Position numbers and translations under genes: made by a program. The notes beneath the pieces are model-generated. The model was not told the DNA's origin and ran no database searches. It saw nothing but the letters and a program-made list of their open reading frames with translations. A stretch of DNA of 64,000 bases from DATIYF01 sp035517775 (lineage in GTDB: Bacteria > Acidobacteriota > Terriglobia > Terriglobales > Acidobacteriaceae): positions 124,001-188,000 of the forward strand of contig DATIYF010000024.1 in the NCBI GenBank assembly GCA_035517775.1, written 5' to 3'. Each line of letters opens with the position of its first letter. The stretch's first letter is position 1. This document shows, in pieces, positions 9,001 to 16,546 of the stretch.

Positions 9001-9519
9001 CACGCCGGGCAACGGCTCACCGGGAAGCGTATGCGGGTGGGCGGCGGCTCCATCCAGGCACATGCGCACCAGGGCCAGCTCCGCGGAATCGCGGGAGCTG
9101 CGGCGGCGGAGATTTTCGGCATGGCGTTCCTGCTTTGGGGCTGGCGCCGGCGCCGCCAGCGAAAATATCGCCTCTCGCGCCGTGAGGAAGACGCTGTACC
9201 CCGGTCCGTGCGCAAGATACTTTACCCGCCGGTCGGTTTGGCCCTGATTCGCTTCAAAGGCCAGGGGTAGGGCGCCATAAGCCGCGATCAGGCGCTTGGC
9301 GGGAGGCGCGACCGGCTTCCCGGCGGTGGGCAATTGGCCTTCGCCCCCGGGCCGGCCAACCAAAGCCTGCAGCCGGTGGGCCACCGGAGTGAACTGCGCC
9401 GCCTCCGGAAGTTTGCCCCGAAGATGCAGCCATGCTCCCAGGGCCAGCAGCAGCACGCCGGCCACCGGCACGTAGTTTAGCCAGGAACCCACCCGCGGGC
9501 CGGGTCTCCGCACACTCAT
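6046..9519 (-). CDS. Large exported SBBP beta-propeller protein with Ig-like repeats
   Basis: The start at 9519 is set by a strong ribosome site (GGAGGAG, 4 nt before the ATG), giving 1157 residues. There is an N-terminal membrane or signal segment (about 15-35) and then the PLAFEANQGQTD domain that usually precedes SBBP repeats (about 80-300). Seven SBBP repeats follow (about 305-770), each of the form YSTYLGGSxxD...IAVDxxGxAYVxGxT...FP. Two complete Ig-like repeats (about 775-975) come next. A third is interrupted by two hydrophobic helices (about 1068-1112) and resumes only in the last 30 residues (NYTIVVTGSANSG). It is probably a surface or secreted protein. Specific function is unknown. 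Confidence 0.85.
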   Translation of the reverse strand: MSVRRPGPRVGSWLNYVPVAGVLLLALGAWLHLRGKLPEAAQFTPVAHRLQALVGRPGGEGQLPTAGKPVAPPAKRLIAAYGALPLAFEANQGQTDRRVKYLAHGPGYSVFLTAREAIFSLAAPAPAPKQERHAENLRRRSSRDSAELALVRMCLDGAAAHPHTLPGEPLPGVSNYFLGKDPQHWQRSVPHYASVRYLQVYPGVDMLFHGGRRQLEFDFVVAPGAATSPIRLRFWGARQLTTNPSGDLVLASAAGQLRLHKPAAYQEQEGVRHLVEARFVLHRHHQVTLAFGRYDHGRELVIDPVLSYSTLLGGSAQDDATAIAVDSSGHAYVTGDTASPNFPGASATVSAKANLDVFVSQIEADGSALNYTTLIGGSGDETGNSIAVDGSGNAYIAGTTSSPDFPVTAGVLGASRQGALDAFALKLNSSGNITYATYLGGSDADSGNSIAVDSNGDAYVGGETFSNDFPGASDSTIQANNAGFDDGFVAELNPAATALIYSTYLGGSAADLVTGIALDASNNIYATGVTLSSDFPHTSGAFQTRCGTDGACNGGLDDAFVAEIKAGGSVLLYSTYLGGSGTDDANAIAVDAAGETYVAGLTTSGDFPTAAPAQKANAGAPDAFVAKLNAQGSGLIFSTYLGGTSNDEATAIALDPLGDAYVTGRTFSTAGFPTMSAFQAANGGGADAFITELSNTGGLVYSSYLGGKGNENSFQGSVAQSALGGVAVDSAGSAYVAGNTNSTSGFPTASPLQASNGGGVTDAFVAKVGAAAADFSISAGDGSVSLLAGSSAQVALAVNSLNSPFSSAVTLSCSGLPAGASCGFSPPSGTPAGDGFNSTLTFSTTSAAKAGNYTITVSGSAGAATHAATVSLKVENFQLTASALAPASIAAGSSSTSSVTVAPANGFAGDVSLSCGSGMPTGVSCSFSPAKITGGSGHSTLTVNTTSSAAAGAVNVTVEGTSGSDDHSVSLNLTLQTAPDFTIAATPLSPASVSAGGSATSTLTISPAGGFSSDVELSCTSITPAAAPPPQCAFSTATVTGGQGTSTLTVSTTGPLALRGIPPAPRWGALYAVLLPIAGLALVGAGIGKRKKRLASFFLALMAVTALFLLPSCSGSSNGGLKSADPGTPPNNYTIVVTGSANSGALTHTASVSLTVQ

Positions 9520-9776
9520 AACACTCCTCCAGAGGTCAAAGTCAGGCGCACGCCTGCCGCGCGGGCAAGAGCTGCCGCCGGAAATATGTCGCATCACGAC
9601 ATATCGCGCATCATGCGGCCCGCCTATCTCGGAGTATCTTCTGGAGTCTTGAGGAGCGGCAATGGTTCAGCCTGCGCACTTAGGTAGGAAGCACTCCATC
9701 CTGGGAACGTTCCTGATCAGGCACCCGGAGCTTGCTTCCGCTGCCGGCGCCGGGCGTGAGATGATACCTGCCGCTC

Positions 9777-11066
9777 ATGCCGCCCAGGCTTGCAGACCGC
9801 CGGGAAATCGCCGTCCTGAAGCAGGTCAGCCGCCGCCTGCTGCCTTTTCTTTTTCTGCTTTATATCGTTGCCTACCTCGACCGCATCAACGTCGGCTTCG
9901 CCTTTCTGCAGATGCGCACCCAGCTGGGCTTTACCGACGAGGTCTATGGCTTGGGCGCGGGGCTGTTCTTTGCCGGCTATTTTCTCTTTCAGCTGCCCAG
10001 CAATCTGATTCTGATCCGGGTGGGGGCGCGGCGCTGGATTGCGGGTCTGATGGTGGTATGGGGGCTGGTCTCGGCCTCGATGATCTTCGTACGCACGCCG
10101 CATGGCTTTTACCTTTTGCGCTTTCTATTGGGAGCGGCGGAGGCGGGCTTTTTCCCCGGCATGGTGCTTTATCTGAAGAGCTGGTTCCCGGCGAAGGCGC
10201 GGGCGCGCGCCATGGCCTGGTTCATGACCGCCGGGCCGATCTCGGGGGTGGTCGGCGGGCCGGTTTCCGGCGCCTTGCTGGGAATGCGGCACATCGGCCT
10301 GCAGGGCTGGCAGTGGCTGTTCATCATGGAGGGCGCGCCGGCCATTATGCTGGGGGGCGTGGTTCTCCTTTACCTGACGGAAAGGCCGAGCCTCGCTGCC
10401 TGGCTTGAGGCCGGCGACCGCGCCTGGCTGGTGGAAGTGCTGGAGAGCGAGAGCCGGCATAATGCCGCCCAGGGACGCGCCCGGTTTTCCGCCGGCTTTC
10501 GCAGCGGCACCATCTGGCTGCTGGTGCTGGTGTACTTTGGCCTGAACATGTGCGCCTACGGCATGATGCTGTGGCTGCCGAGCGTCATTCAGAGCCTTGC
10601 CGGATTCAGCAACTTCGAGATCGGAGTGCTGACGGCGATTCCGAACCTGGCCGCCGCAATCATGATGGTGCTGGTGGGAAGGCACTCCGACCGCAGCGGC
10701 GAGCGCCGCTGGCACATCGCGCTTTCCGCGTTCGGCGGGGCGTTTGGGTTAGTCTTGACGGCTTACACGCATTCTCCCATTCCGGTTTTAGTAGGAACCA
10801 GCCTGGCGATTGGAGGAGCTTTCTGCATGGATGGTCCTTTCTGGGCGCTGCCCACCAGCCTGCTGAGCGGCGCCGCGGCCGCGGCGGGAGTGGCGGTGAT
10901 CAATTCTCTGGGAAACCTGGGTGGCTTCTTTGGACCGGCGACGCTAGGCTGGGTGCGCAGCCATACCGGGGGGTTCCGGGGTGGACTGCTGGTGATCGCC
11001 GCGGCCTTATCGGTTTCGGGCTGCATCGCCTTACTGGTGCGGACGCACGGTGCCGGGAGAGAGTAA
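9777..11066 (+). CDS. MFS transporter, anion:cation symporter (ACS) family
   Basis: A 429-residue protein with 12 predicted membrane segments. The N-terminal motif YLDRINVGFAFLQM and the stretch RFLLGAAEAGFFPGMVLYL (about residues 116-134) are hallmarks of the ACS family (NanT, tartrate, phthalate and hexuronate transporters), which move organic anions with protons. The second MFS loop is seen as GRHSDRSGERR. The exact substrate cannot be called. It is divergent from the SBBP gene and followed by 225 bp before the acyl cluster. No strong ribosome site is visible before the ATG at 9777. Confidence 0.87.
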   Translation: MPPRLADRREIAVLKQVSRRLLPFLFLLYIVAYLDRINVGFAFLQMRTQLGFTDEVYGLGAGLFFAGYFLFQLPSNLILIRVGARRWIAGLMVVWGLVSASMIFVRTPHGFYLLRFLLGAAEAGFFPGMVLYLKSWFPAKARARAMAWFMTAGPISGVVGGPVSGALLGMRHIGLQGWQWLFIMEGAPAIMLGGVVLLYLTERPSLAAWLEAGDRAWLVEVLESESRHNAAQGRARFSAGFRSGTIWLLVLVYFGLNMCAYGMMLWLPSVIQSLAGFSNFEIGVLTAIPNLAAAIMMVLVGRHSDRSGERRWHIALSAFGGAFGLVLTAYTHSPIPVLVGTSLAIGGAFCMDGPFWALPTSLLSGAAAAAGVAVINSLGNLGGFFGPATLGWVRSHTGGFRGGLLVIAAALSVSGCIALLVRTHGAGRE

Positions 11067-11291
11067 TAAGTCATTCTATTTCTGTAAGTTGTAGGGCTAA
11101 TATCTAGCCGTGCTCAGACTGAGCCTCAACCACCGCCGGCCTTTGGGCCCAGGGCTCGCTGTGCCCACCCACCCGCTTTCCGTGGGCCGCATCTGGCTTC
11201 GCATGTGCGCGGCTTGCCTCGATTGCTACAATAGTGTGCTTCCACCCGGCTCGGGTGACCCTCGGCCCGCAAGTCTAGCGGCAGAAAGAAC

Positions 11292-13640
11292 TTGGAACCA
11301 GCGAAAGCCAATTTCGAACACGCCCCGCGGGTTTATTGGCGCGTGGAAGGGACGCTGCTGGAGCTGACCACGGTCCGCTCCATCGCTTTCTTCACCAGCA
11401 ATGCGCACACCTTCGCGGAGCGCTCGGTGCGGAGGGGCCTGGTCCTGCTGATGGCCCTGTTGCGGCCCTTCTTATATTCGATCAACCGTGAATTTGCCAC
11501 GCGGGTGGTGCATTCGGTGCTGCGGGGAGTAACTCGCGACCGCCTCGATCTTCTGGGGGAAGAATACTTCAAGTACAAGTTGCAGCCTCGCCTGAAGCCC
11601 GAGGGGGTGCGCGCGGTGCAAGCCCTGGTGGCTTGCGGCGCCAATGTGGTTCTGGTCAGCCACGGACTGGAAAACGTGATGCGGCCTTTGGCCCATCACC
11701 TGGGAGTGAAGTGGCTGCTCTGCAACCGGCTGGAGTTCCGCGACGGCGTGGCCACGGGCCGGTTGCTCGACCCTGTGGTGCGGCCGCGGGGGCTGTGGGT
11801 GCGGATTACGGGCGAAGGGCGCGATGGCCGGCGCGATCTGGCGCGCCTGGCGCGCGAGCTCGGCCTGTGGAGCACCGAGCCATTGCGTGCGGCAGTGATT
11901 CCCGCCAGGCGGCAGATTCCCGTTCCGGAACGACCGATCGTTAACTTCAATGGAAACGGCAAGCACGAACCGCTCAGCGTGCGCAAAGCGCTGGCGGGAA
12001 AGCAGGTGCTCCTGATCGGCGTGACCGGATTCATTGGCAAGGTCTGGCTGGCCAATACGCTGCTGGATTTGCCTGAGATCGGCAAGATTTATCTGCTGAT
12101 CCGGCGGCAGAAATCGAACCCGGCGGGCAAGCGCTTCGAGAAGCTGGTGGGGGAGTCTCCGGTCTTCGATCCGCTGTTTGAGCGCTATCGCGCCGGGCTG
12201 GCGCAGTTTTTGAACGAACGGGTCGAGGTGATTGAGGGCGACGTGACCCAGCCGGCTTTGGGCCTGGAGGCAGCCGTGGCGGAACGGCTGCGCCCGCAGC
12301 TCGACCTGGTGATCAACAGCTCGGGCCTCACGGATTTTAATCCTGACCTGCGCGATGCCCTGGCCACCAACGTGGACGCCGCGGTGAAGGTGCTGGAATT
12401 CGTGCGGCAATGCGACCATGCCGGGCTGCTGCACCTTTCCACCTGCTATGTTGCGGGCGCCCGCGATGGGCGGGTCGGCGAGAGACTGAGGCTGAACTAC
12501 ACTCCCGCCGCCGACCCTGGCTTCGATGCCGAGCACGAGTGGCGCGAACTGCATGCTTTCATTCAAAGGGCCGAACAGAAGGCGGAAAGCGCGGAGGTCA
12601 GCAGCGAGCTGCGGCAGCAGGCGGTGGGAAAGGAACACGCCGCCCGGGACCTGCGAGGCGCGGCGCTCGAGCACCAGATTCGCAAGAACCGAATCCGCTG
12701 GCTGCGCAATTATCTGACCGAGGCCGGGAGCCAGCGCGCCCAGGAGCTGGGCTGGCCCAATACTTACACTCTCACCAAGAGCCTGGCGGAATCGCTGATT
12801 CACAAGTACGGGGCCGGTTTACCCATCGCCGTGGTGCGCCCGGCCATTGTGGAGACCTCGCTGCAGCAGCCATTTCAAGGCTGGAATGAAGGCATCAATA
12901 CCTCGGCTTCGCTCTCCTACCTGCTGGGCACCAGCTTCCGCCAGCTTCCTTCCAACGAGCGCAAGCGGCTGGATATCATTCCCGTGGATTCGGTCTGCCG
13001 GGGGATGACGCTGATCGCGGCGGCGATTGTCGAGCGCCGCCATGATCCCCTCTATCAGCTGGCCACCTCGGTCACCAATCCCTGCGATATGGGCCGCTGC
13101 ATCGAGTTGACTTCACTCGCGCACCGCCGCCATTACCGCGCCCAGGAGGGCCTGGAATACTGGCTTCGCTTGCGCCTGGATGCCATCCCCGTCTCCAAGC
13201 AGCGCTACAACCGCATGTCGGCGCCGGCGCAGAAGGCGATCATCAAGTCCATTCAGCGCATCATGTCGCCCTTGCCGTTGCGCAAGCCGCCGCTGGCCCG
13301 CGCCGAGCGCAATCTGGAAAGAGTGGAGAAGCTGGTGCAGCTTTTCGAGCCCTTCATTCTTCTTAATGAGCACGACTTCGTGGCTGATAACGTGGAGAGG
13401 CTTTCCCTGAGTCTGGTAGAAGATGAAAGGGCCAGCTTCGGCTACGACACGCGCTCGATAGACTGGTGGGAATACTGGATCAACATCCACATTCCCGCGC
13501 TGCGCAAGTGGACCTACCCGCTGATCGAAGGCAGGCCGCTCGAGGCGCGTCCGTTGCGCAAACTGCACCTGGAGGAGCCCCAAGCCAACGGCGAAACCGT
13601 CCACACGGGCACAAACGGAGCAACGTGGCGATATTCCTGA
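11292..13640 (+). CDS. Degenerate HAD-IB domain fused to fatty acyl-CoA/ACP reductase
   Basis: A 782-residue two-part protein. Residues about 10-165 match HAD-IB phosphatases (LVSHGLENVMRPLAHHLGV, then NRLEF...GRLLDP). The nucleophile motif DxDGTL is replaced by RVEGTL (17-22) and the C-terminal acidic motif is missing, so it should be inactive. Residues about 235-600 are an extended SDR / NAD_binding_4 domain of the alcohol-forming reductase (FAR) type, with the nucleotide loop GVTGFIG (243-249) and catalytic YxxxK (Y492, K496). An unusual charged helical insert lies at about 410-480. A FAR C-terminal (Sterile-like) domain follows (about 640-760). It should reduce an acyl thioester to an aldehyde or alcohol using NADPH. 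It uses a TTG start with a poor ribosome site, so the N terminus is uncertain. Confidence 0.8.
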   Translation: MEPAKANFEHAPRVYWRVEGTLLELTTVRSIAFFTSNAHTFAERSVRRGLVLLMALLRPFLYSINREFATRVVHSVLRGVTRDRLDLLGEEYFKYKLQPRLKPEGVRAVQALVACGANVVLVSHGLENVMRPLAHHLGVKWLLCNRLEFRDGVATGRLLDPVVRPRGLWVRITGEGRDGRRDLARLARELGLWSTEPLRAAVIPARRQIPVPERPIVNFNGNGKHEPLSVRKALAGKQVLLIGVTGFIGKVWLANTLLDLPEIGKIYLLIRRQKSNPAGKRFEKLVGESPVFDPLFERYRAGLAQFLNERVEVIEGDVTQPALGLEAAVAERLRPQLDLVINSSGLTDFNPDLRDALATNVDAAVKVLEFVRQCDHAGLLHLSTCYVAGARDGRVGERLRLNYTPAADPGFDAEHEWRELHAFIQRAEQKAESAEVSSELRQQAVGKEHAARDLRGAALEHQIRKNRIRWLRNYLTEAGSQRAQELGWPNTYTLTKSLAESLIHKYGAGLPIAVVRPAIVETSLQQPFQGWNEGINTSASLSYLLGTSFRQLPSNERKRLDIIPVDSVCRGMTLIAAAIVERRHDPLYQLATSVTNPCDMGRCIELTSLAHRRHYRAQEGLEYWLRLRLDAIPVSKQRYNRMSAPAQKAIIKSIQRIMSPLPLRKPPLARAERNLERVEKLVQLFEPFILLNEHDFVADNVERLSLSLVEDERASFGYDTRSIDWWEYWINIHIPALRKWTYPLIEGRPLEARPLRKLHLEEPQANGETVHTGTNGATWRYS

Positions 13641-14758
13641 CCGGGGCGACCGGCTACATCGGCGCGCATGTCGCCGCCAATCTGCTGCAAGGCCATGACG
13701 CGGGATTGAACCTGCTGGTGCGGGCGCGCGACCCGCACGAGGCCGAGGTCCGGCTGTGGCGGGCGCTGCAGCTGCACATGGAATTCCCGCGGTTTTACGA
13801 GTATCTGCAGACCCGCATCCGCATCTTCCGCGGCGATCTCACCGGCCAGCAATTTGGCCTCAGCCGCGATGATTATGACCGCCTGGTTCACACCACCGAT
13901 TCGGTGGTGCACTGCGCCGCCTCGCTCAACCGCAAGTCAGAGAAGAGCTGCCTGAACGTGAACCTGCGCGGGACGCTGGAAGTCATTCAGTTGGCGCAGC
14001 GATCGAATTATTACCACGGGGTGCGCCGCTTCAGCCATGTGAGCACGGTGGCGGTTGCCGGCATGAGGCACAACGAAGTGGTGACCGAAGATGCCTCGAT
14101 TGACTGGGACCGCTCGGACTACGACCCTTACGCCCGCACCAAGAAATTCTGCGAGCACATGATCCGGCAGCTTTTGCCGGATGTCTCCAAAACGATCTTC
14201 CGGCCGAGCATCGTGCTGGGCGACAGCCGCTATCCACAGACCACGCAGTTCGACATGGTGAGGTCGTTCGTATTTCTCGCCGGCCTGCCGGTGCTGCCCT
14301 TCCGCTCCAGCGATAAGATTGATATTGTCAACGTGGATTTCGTGGCCGACGCGGTCGCTACTCTGCATCAGAAGGCGCAGCCGCAGCATGATACCTATCA
14401 TCTTTCCTCGGGGCGGGAGTCGCAGACTTTTCGCGAGCTGACCAGTGCGCTGGCGGGAGCACAGAACAAGCGCGGCCCGCTGTTCCTGCCGTTTCTCGAG
14501 CGCCCGTTTGCCGGGCTGGTGAATACGTTTTCGAACTCGCGCAGCGCGCTGGGGCGCAATGCCGCGCTGATGAAAGTATTCATGCCTTACCTGGTCTGGA
14601 ACACGGTGTTTGATAACAACCGTGTGACCAGCGAACTGGGCCGCAAGCCGGCGCCGTTTTCCCAGTACAGTTATCCCTTGCTCAAGTTCAGTCGCGAGGG
14701 CAATTTCGCCTACCGCTATCAGGAGTGGCCGGCCCAGGCCGGAGGGTCGGCGGCATGA
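13625..14758 (+). CDS. NAD(P)-dependent SDR reductase/epimerase (thioester-reductase-like)
   Basis: The GTG at 13625 is chosen because the Rossmann strand begins at once (MAIFLTGATGYIG). It overlaps the reductase stop by 16 bp, which suggests translational coupling. In the 377-residue product, TGATGYIG is the nucleotide-binding loop and Y169xxxK173 (YARTK) is the catalytic pair. The fold resembles extended SDRs of the thioester-reductase/epimerase type (SDR_e). It may act on the product of the preceding FAR enzyme, for example reducing an aldehyde or a thioester; the substrate is unknown. A longer upstream reading lacks any conserved sequence. Confidence 0.8.
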   Translation: MAIFLTGATGYIGAHVAANLLQGHDAGLNLLVRARDPHEAEVRLWRALQLHMEFPRFYEYLQTRIRIFRGDLTGQQFGLSRDDYDRLVHTTDSVVHCAASLNRKSEKSCLNVNLRGTLEVIQLAQRSNYYHGVRRFSHVSTVAVAGMRHNEVVTEDASIDWDRSDYDPYARTKKFCEHMIRQLLPDVSKTIFRPSIVLGDSRYPQTTQFDMVRSFVFLAGLPVLPFRSSDKIDIVNVDFVADAVATLHQKAQPQHDTYHLSSGRESQTFRELTSALAGAQNKRGPLFLPFLERPFAGLVNTFSNSRSALGRNAALMKVFMPYLVWNTVFDNNRVTSELGRKPAPFSQYSYPLLKFSREGNFAYRYQEWPAQAGGSAA

Positions 14759-16164
14759 TGGATTTTATTCTCGAGGCCTGGGTCAGCAGCAGCATTGAAG
14801 CCGCCAAGCTGCGCTGGATGCTGGGCAAGGGCCAGGGCTGGCAGCCGGGCGAAAAGTTGAAGCTGCTCTTCGCCGGCTATAACGGTACCCGCAACATGGG
14901 CTCGGATGTGCGCGTGGAAGAGATGCTGCGGCAGATTCGGCACATTCTGGGCCCGGAGAAAACTGCCTTCAGCGTAATGACCCATATGCCCGAGCTTTCC
15001 CAGGGATATTTCGAAGGCACGGCGCAGGTGCATCTGCCCGATATTTTCCCGCCTTTTCTTTCCGAAGAAGTGCCGAAGCACCATGGGGTGGTGGCCTGCG
15101 AAGGCTCGGCCTTCAAGAGCAAATTCGCCAATGCGCTCACGACCATGATGATCGGCGCGCTGGGCCTGGCGGCGGCCGAGAACAAGCTCTCGGTCGGCTA
15201 TGGCTCCGAAGCCGGGCACATGGACCCCATGATCCGCAAGATGTGCGCCCGCTTCTGCCAGAATTCTCTGGTTATCACCCGCAACGAAGAATCGCGCGGA
15301 ATTCTGCGCGAGCTGGGAGTTCCGACCGAACTTGGAACAGATACCGCCTGGACCTTCGAGCCGCTGCCTTGCGAGTACGGCCACGGTATTCTGAAGAAAG
15401 TCGGCTGGGATGGCCGCACGCCGGTGCTGGTGGTTTGCCCGATCAATCCCTTTGAATGGCCGGTGAAGGCTTCGGTGGCGAAGCTGGCTTTGCGTACCGT
15501 CGCCGGCATGTACAAAGACAGCCACTACCGCTCGGTGTATTTTCATAATTCGGGTCCCGCCGCCGACCGCGCGCTGGCGCACTATCTGACTTCGATCGGC
15601 AATGCCGTCGAGGCCTTCCGCAAGCGGCGCAAGGTGTTCGTCATTCTGGTGGCCACCGAACGCCTGGATGCCCGCCCGGCGCGGCGCATCTCTGAGCAGT
15701 TGGGCGGCGTGCCGGTGCTGACCTCGGCCGAATACACCATGTACGAGCTGGTGAGCATTCTGCGCGCCTGCCACATGATGGCCTCGTCGCGTTACCACGG
15801 CATTGTGACCTCCATGCCGGGCCTGGTGCCCTCGGCCGGCATCACCATGGATGAGCGCATTCGCAACCTGATGCGCGAGCGCGGCCATCAGGACCTGCTG
15901 ATGACCGTGGATGATCCTGACCTGGAGTCCAAGTTGCTGGCCGCGCTGGAGAAGCTGGCCTCGGAGGGCGAGCGCATTGCCGATGGCATCGGGCGCACGG
16001 TAGTGCGCAATTTGAAGGTCATGGCCCGCATGGGCGTCTATTTTGAGGAGGAGGTGCGGCGGCGCTATCCGGAATTTGAAACACGAAAAGGCGAGTGGAG
16101 CTGGGAGTCCTATTTACCGCCGCTGAGCATCGGTCTGCGAAGCCTGCTGGAAGCTTTCAGCTGA
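14755..16164 (+). CDS. Polysaccharide pyruvyl transferase family protein
   Basis: It starts at the ATG overlapping the previous stop by 4 bp (ATGA), so translation is probably coupled. The 469-residue protein has the PS_pyruv_trans pattern: an early GYNGTRNMGSDVRVEE loop, the segment VITRNEESRGILRELG, and the later SSRYHGIVTSMPGLVPSAG box (about residues 343-361), the usual conserved RxHG region. Family members transfer pyruvate from PEP to sugars. Placement inside an acyl-metabolism cluster is unusual, so the acceptor could be a glycolipid headgroup or another small molecule. No transmembrane segments are obvious. Confidence 0.75.
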   Translation: MMDFILEAWVSSSIEAAKLRWMLGKGQGWQPGEKLKLLFAGYNGTRNMGSDVRVEEMLRQIRHILGPEKTAFSVMTHMPELSQGYFEGTAQVHLPDIFPPFLSEEVPKHHGVVACEGSAFKSKFANALTTMMIGALGLAAAENKLSVGYGSEAGHMDPMIRKMCARFCQNSLVITRNEESRGILRELGVPTELGTDTAWTFEPLPCEYGHGILKKVGWDGRTPVLVVCPINPFEWPVKASVAKLALRTVAGMYKDSHYRSVYFHNSGPAADRALAHYLTSIGNAVEAFRKRRKVFVILVATERLDARPARRISEQLGGVPVLTSAEYTMYELVSILRACHMMASSRYHGIVTSMPGLVPSAGITMDERIRNLMRERGHQDLLMTVDDPDLESKLLAALEKLASEGERIADGIGRTVVRNLKVMARMGVYFEEEVRRRYPEFETRKGEWSWESYLPPLSIGLRSLLEAFS

Positions 16165-16183
16165 CCCGCCGGGGAGAAACCAA

Positions 16184-16513
16184 TTGATCTGCCGTATTTG
16201 GAGGGGTTGGACCACGCCTGAGAATTCCGAGGCTTACGACCACTATCTGAAGGCGGAGCTTTTCCCGCAGGTGGAACGCGAGCTTTCCAGCCGAGGCTTT
16301 CGCGGATTTCACCTGCTCCGCCGGGCGGGCACGGCGGAAACGGAATTCGTAACAATGTTGTGGTTTGATTCTCTGGCGGCGGTACAATCCTTCGCCGGAG
16401 CGGACTACGAGGTCCCGGTAATTTCGCAGAAGGCTCATTCGCTGCTCTCCCGTTTTGCTGAACGGGCCGAGCACTTCGAGCTGAGCAGCTCCGATTGCCA
16501 GGGGTTCCGCTAA
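16184..16513 (+). CDS. Small ABM-like (dimeric alpha-beta barrel) protein
   Basis: A 109-residue protein that starts at a TTG after a GGGGAG ribosome site 7 nt upstream. The sequence MICRIWRGWTTPENSEAYDHYL, the following FVTMLWFDSLAAVQSFAG and the overall size fit the antibiotic biosynthesis monooxygenase (ABM)/dimeric barrel fold. Members may be cofactor-free monooxygenases, isomerases or proteins of unknown function. No catalytic residue can be assigned. It lies between the pyruvyl transferase-like gene and the acyl ligase in the same strand run. Confidence 0.6.
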   Translation: MICRIWRGWTTPENSEAYDHYLKAELFPQVERELSSRGFRGFHLLRRAGTAETEFVTMLWFDSLAAVQSFAGADYEVPVISQKAHSLLSRFAERAEHFELSSSDCQGFR

Positions 16514-16546
16514 GCGTTCCAAGCTTCAGGGGAAGAAAAATCTGCG

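Noticed and set aside
11472..12803. 443-codon minus-strand open frame antisense to the acyl reductase
   Set aside because: Frame shadow with no domain; the plus-strand gene is well supported by FAR motifs.
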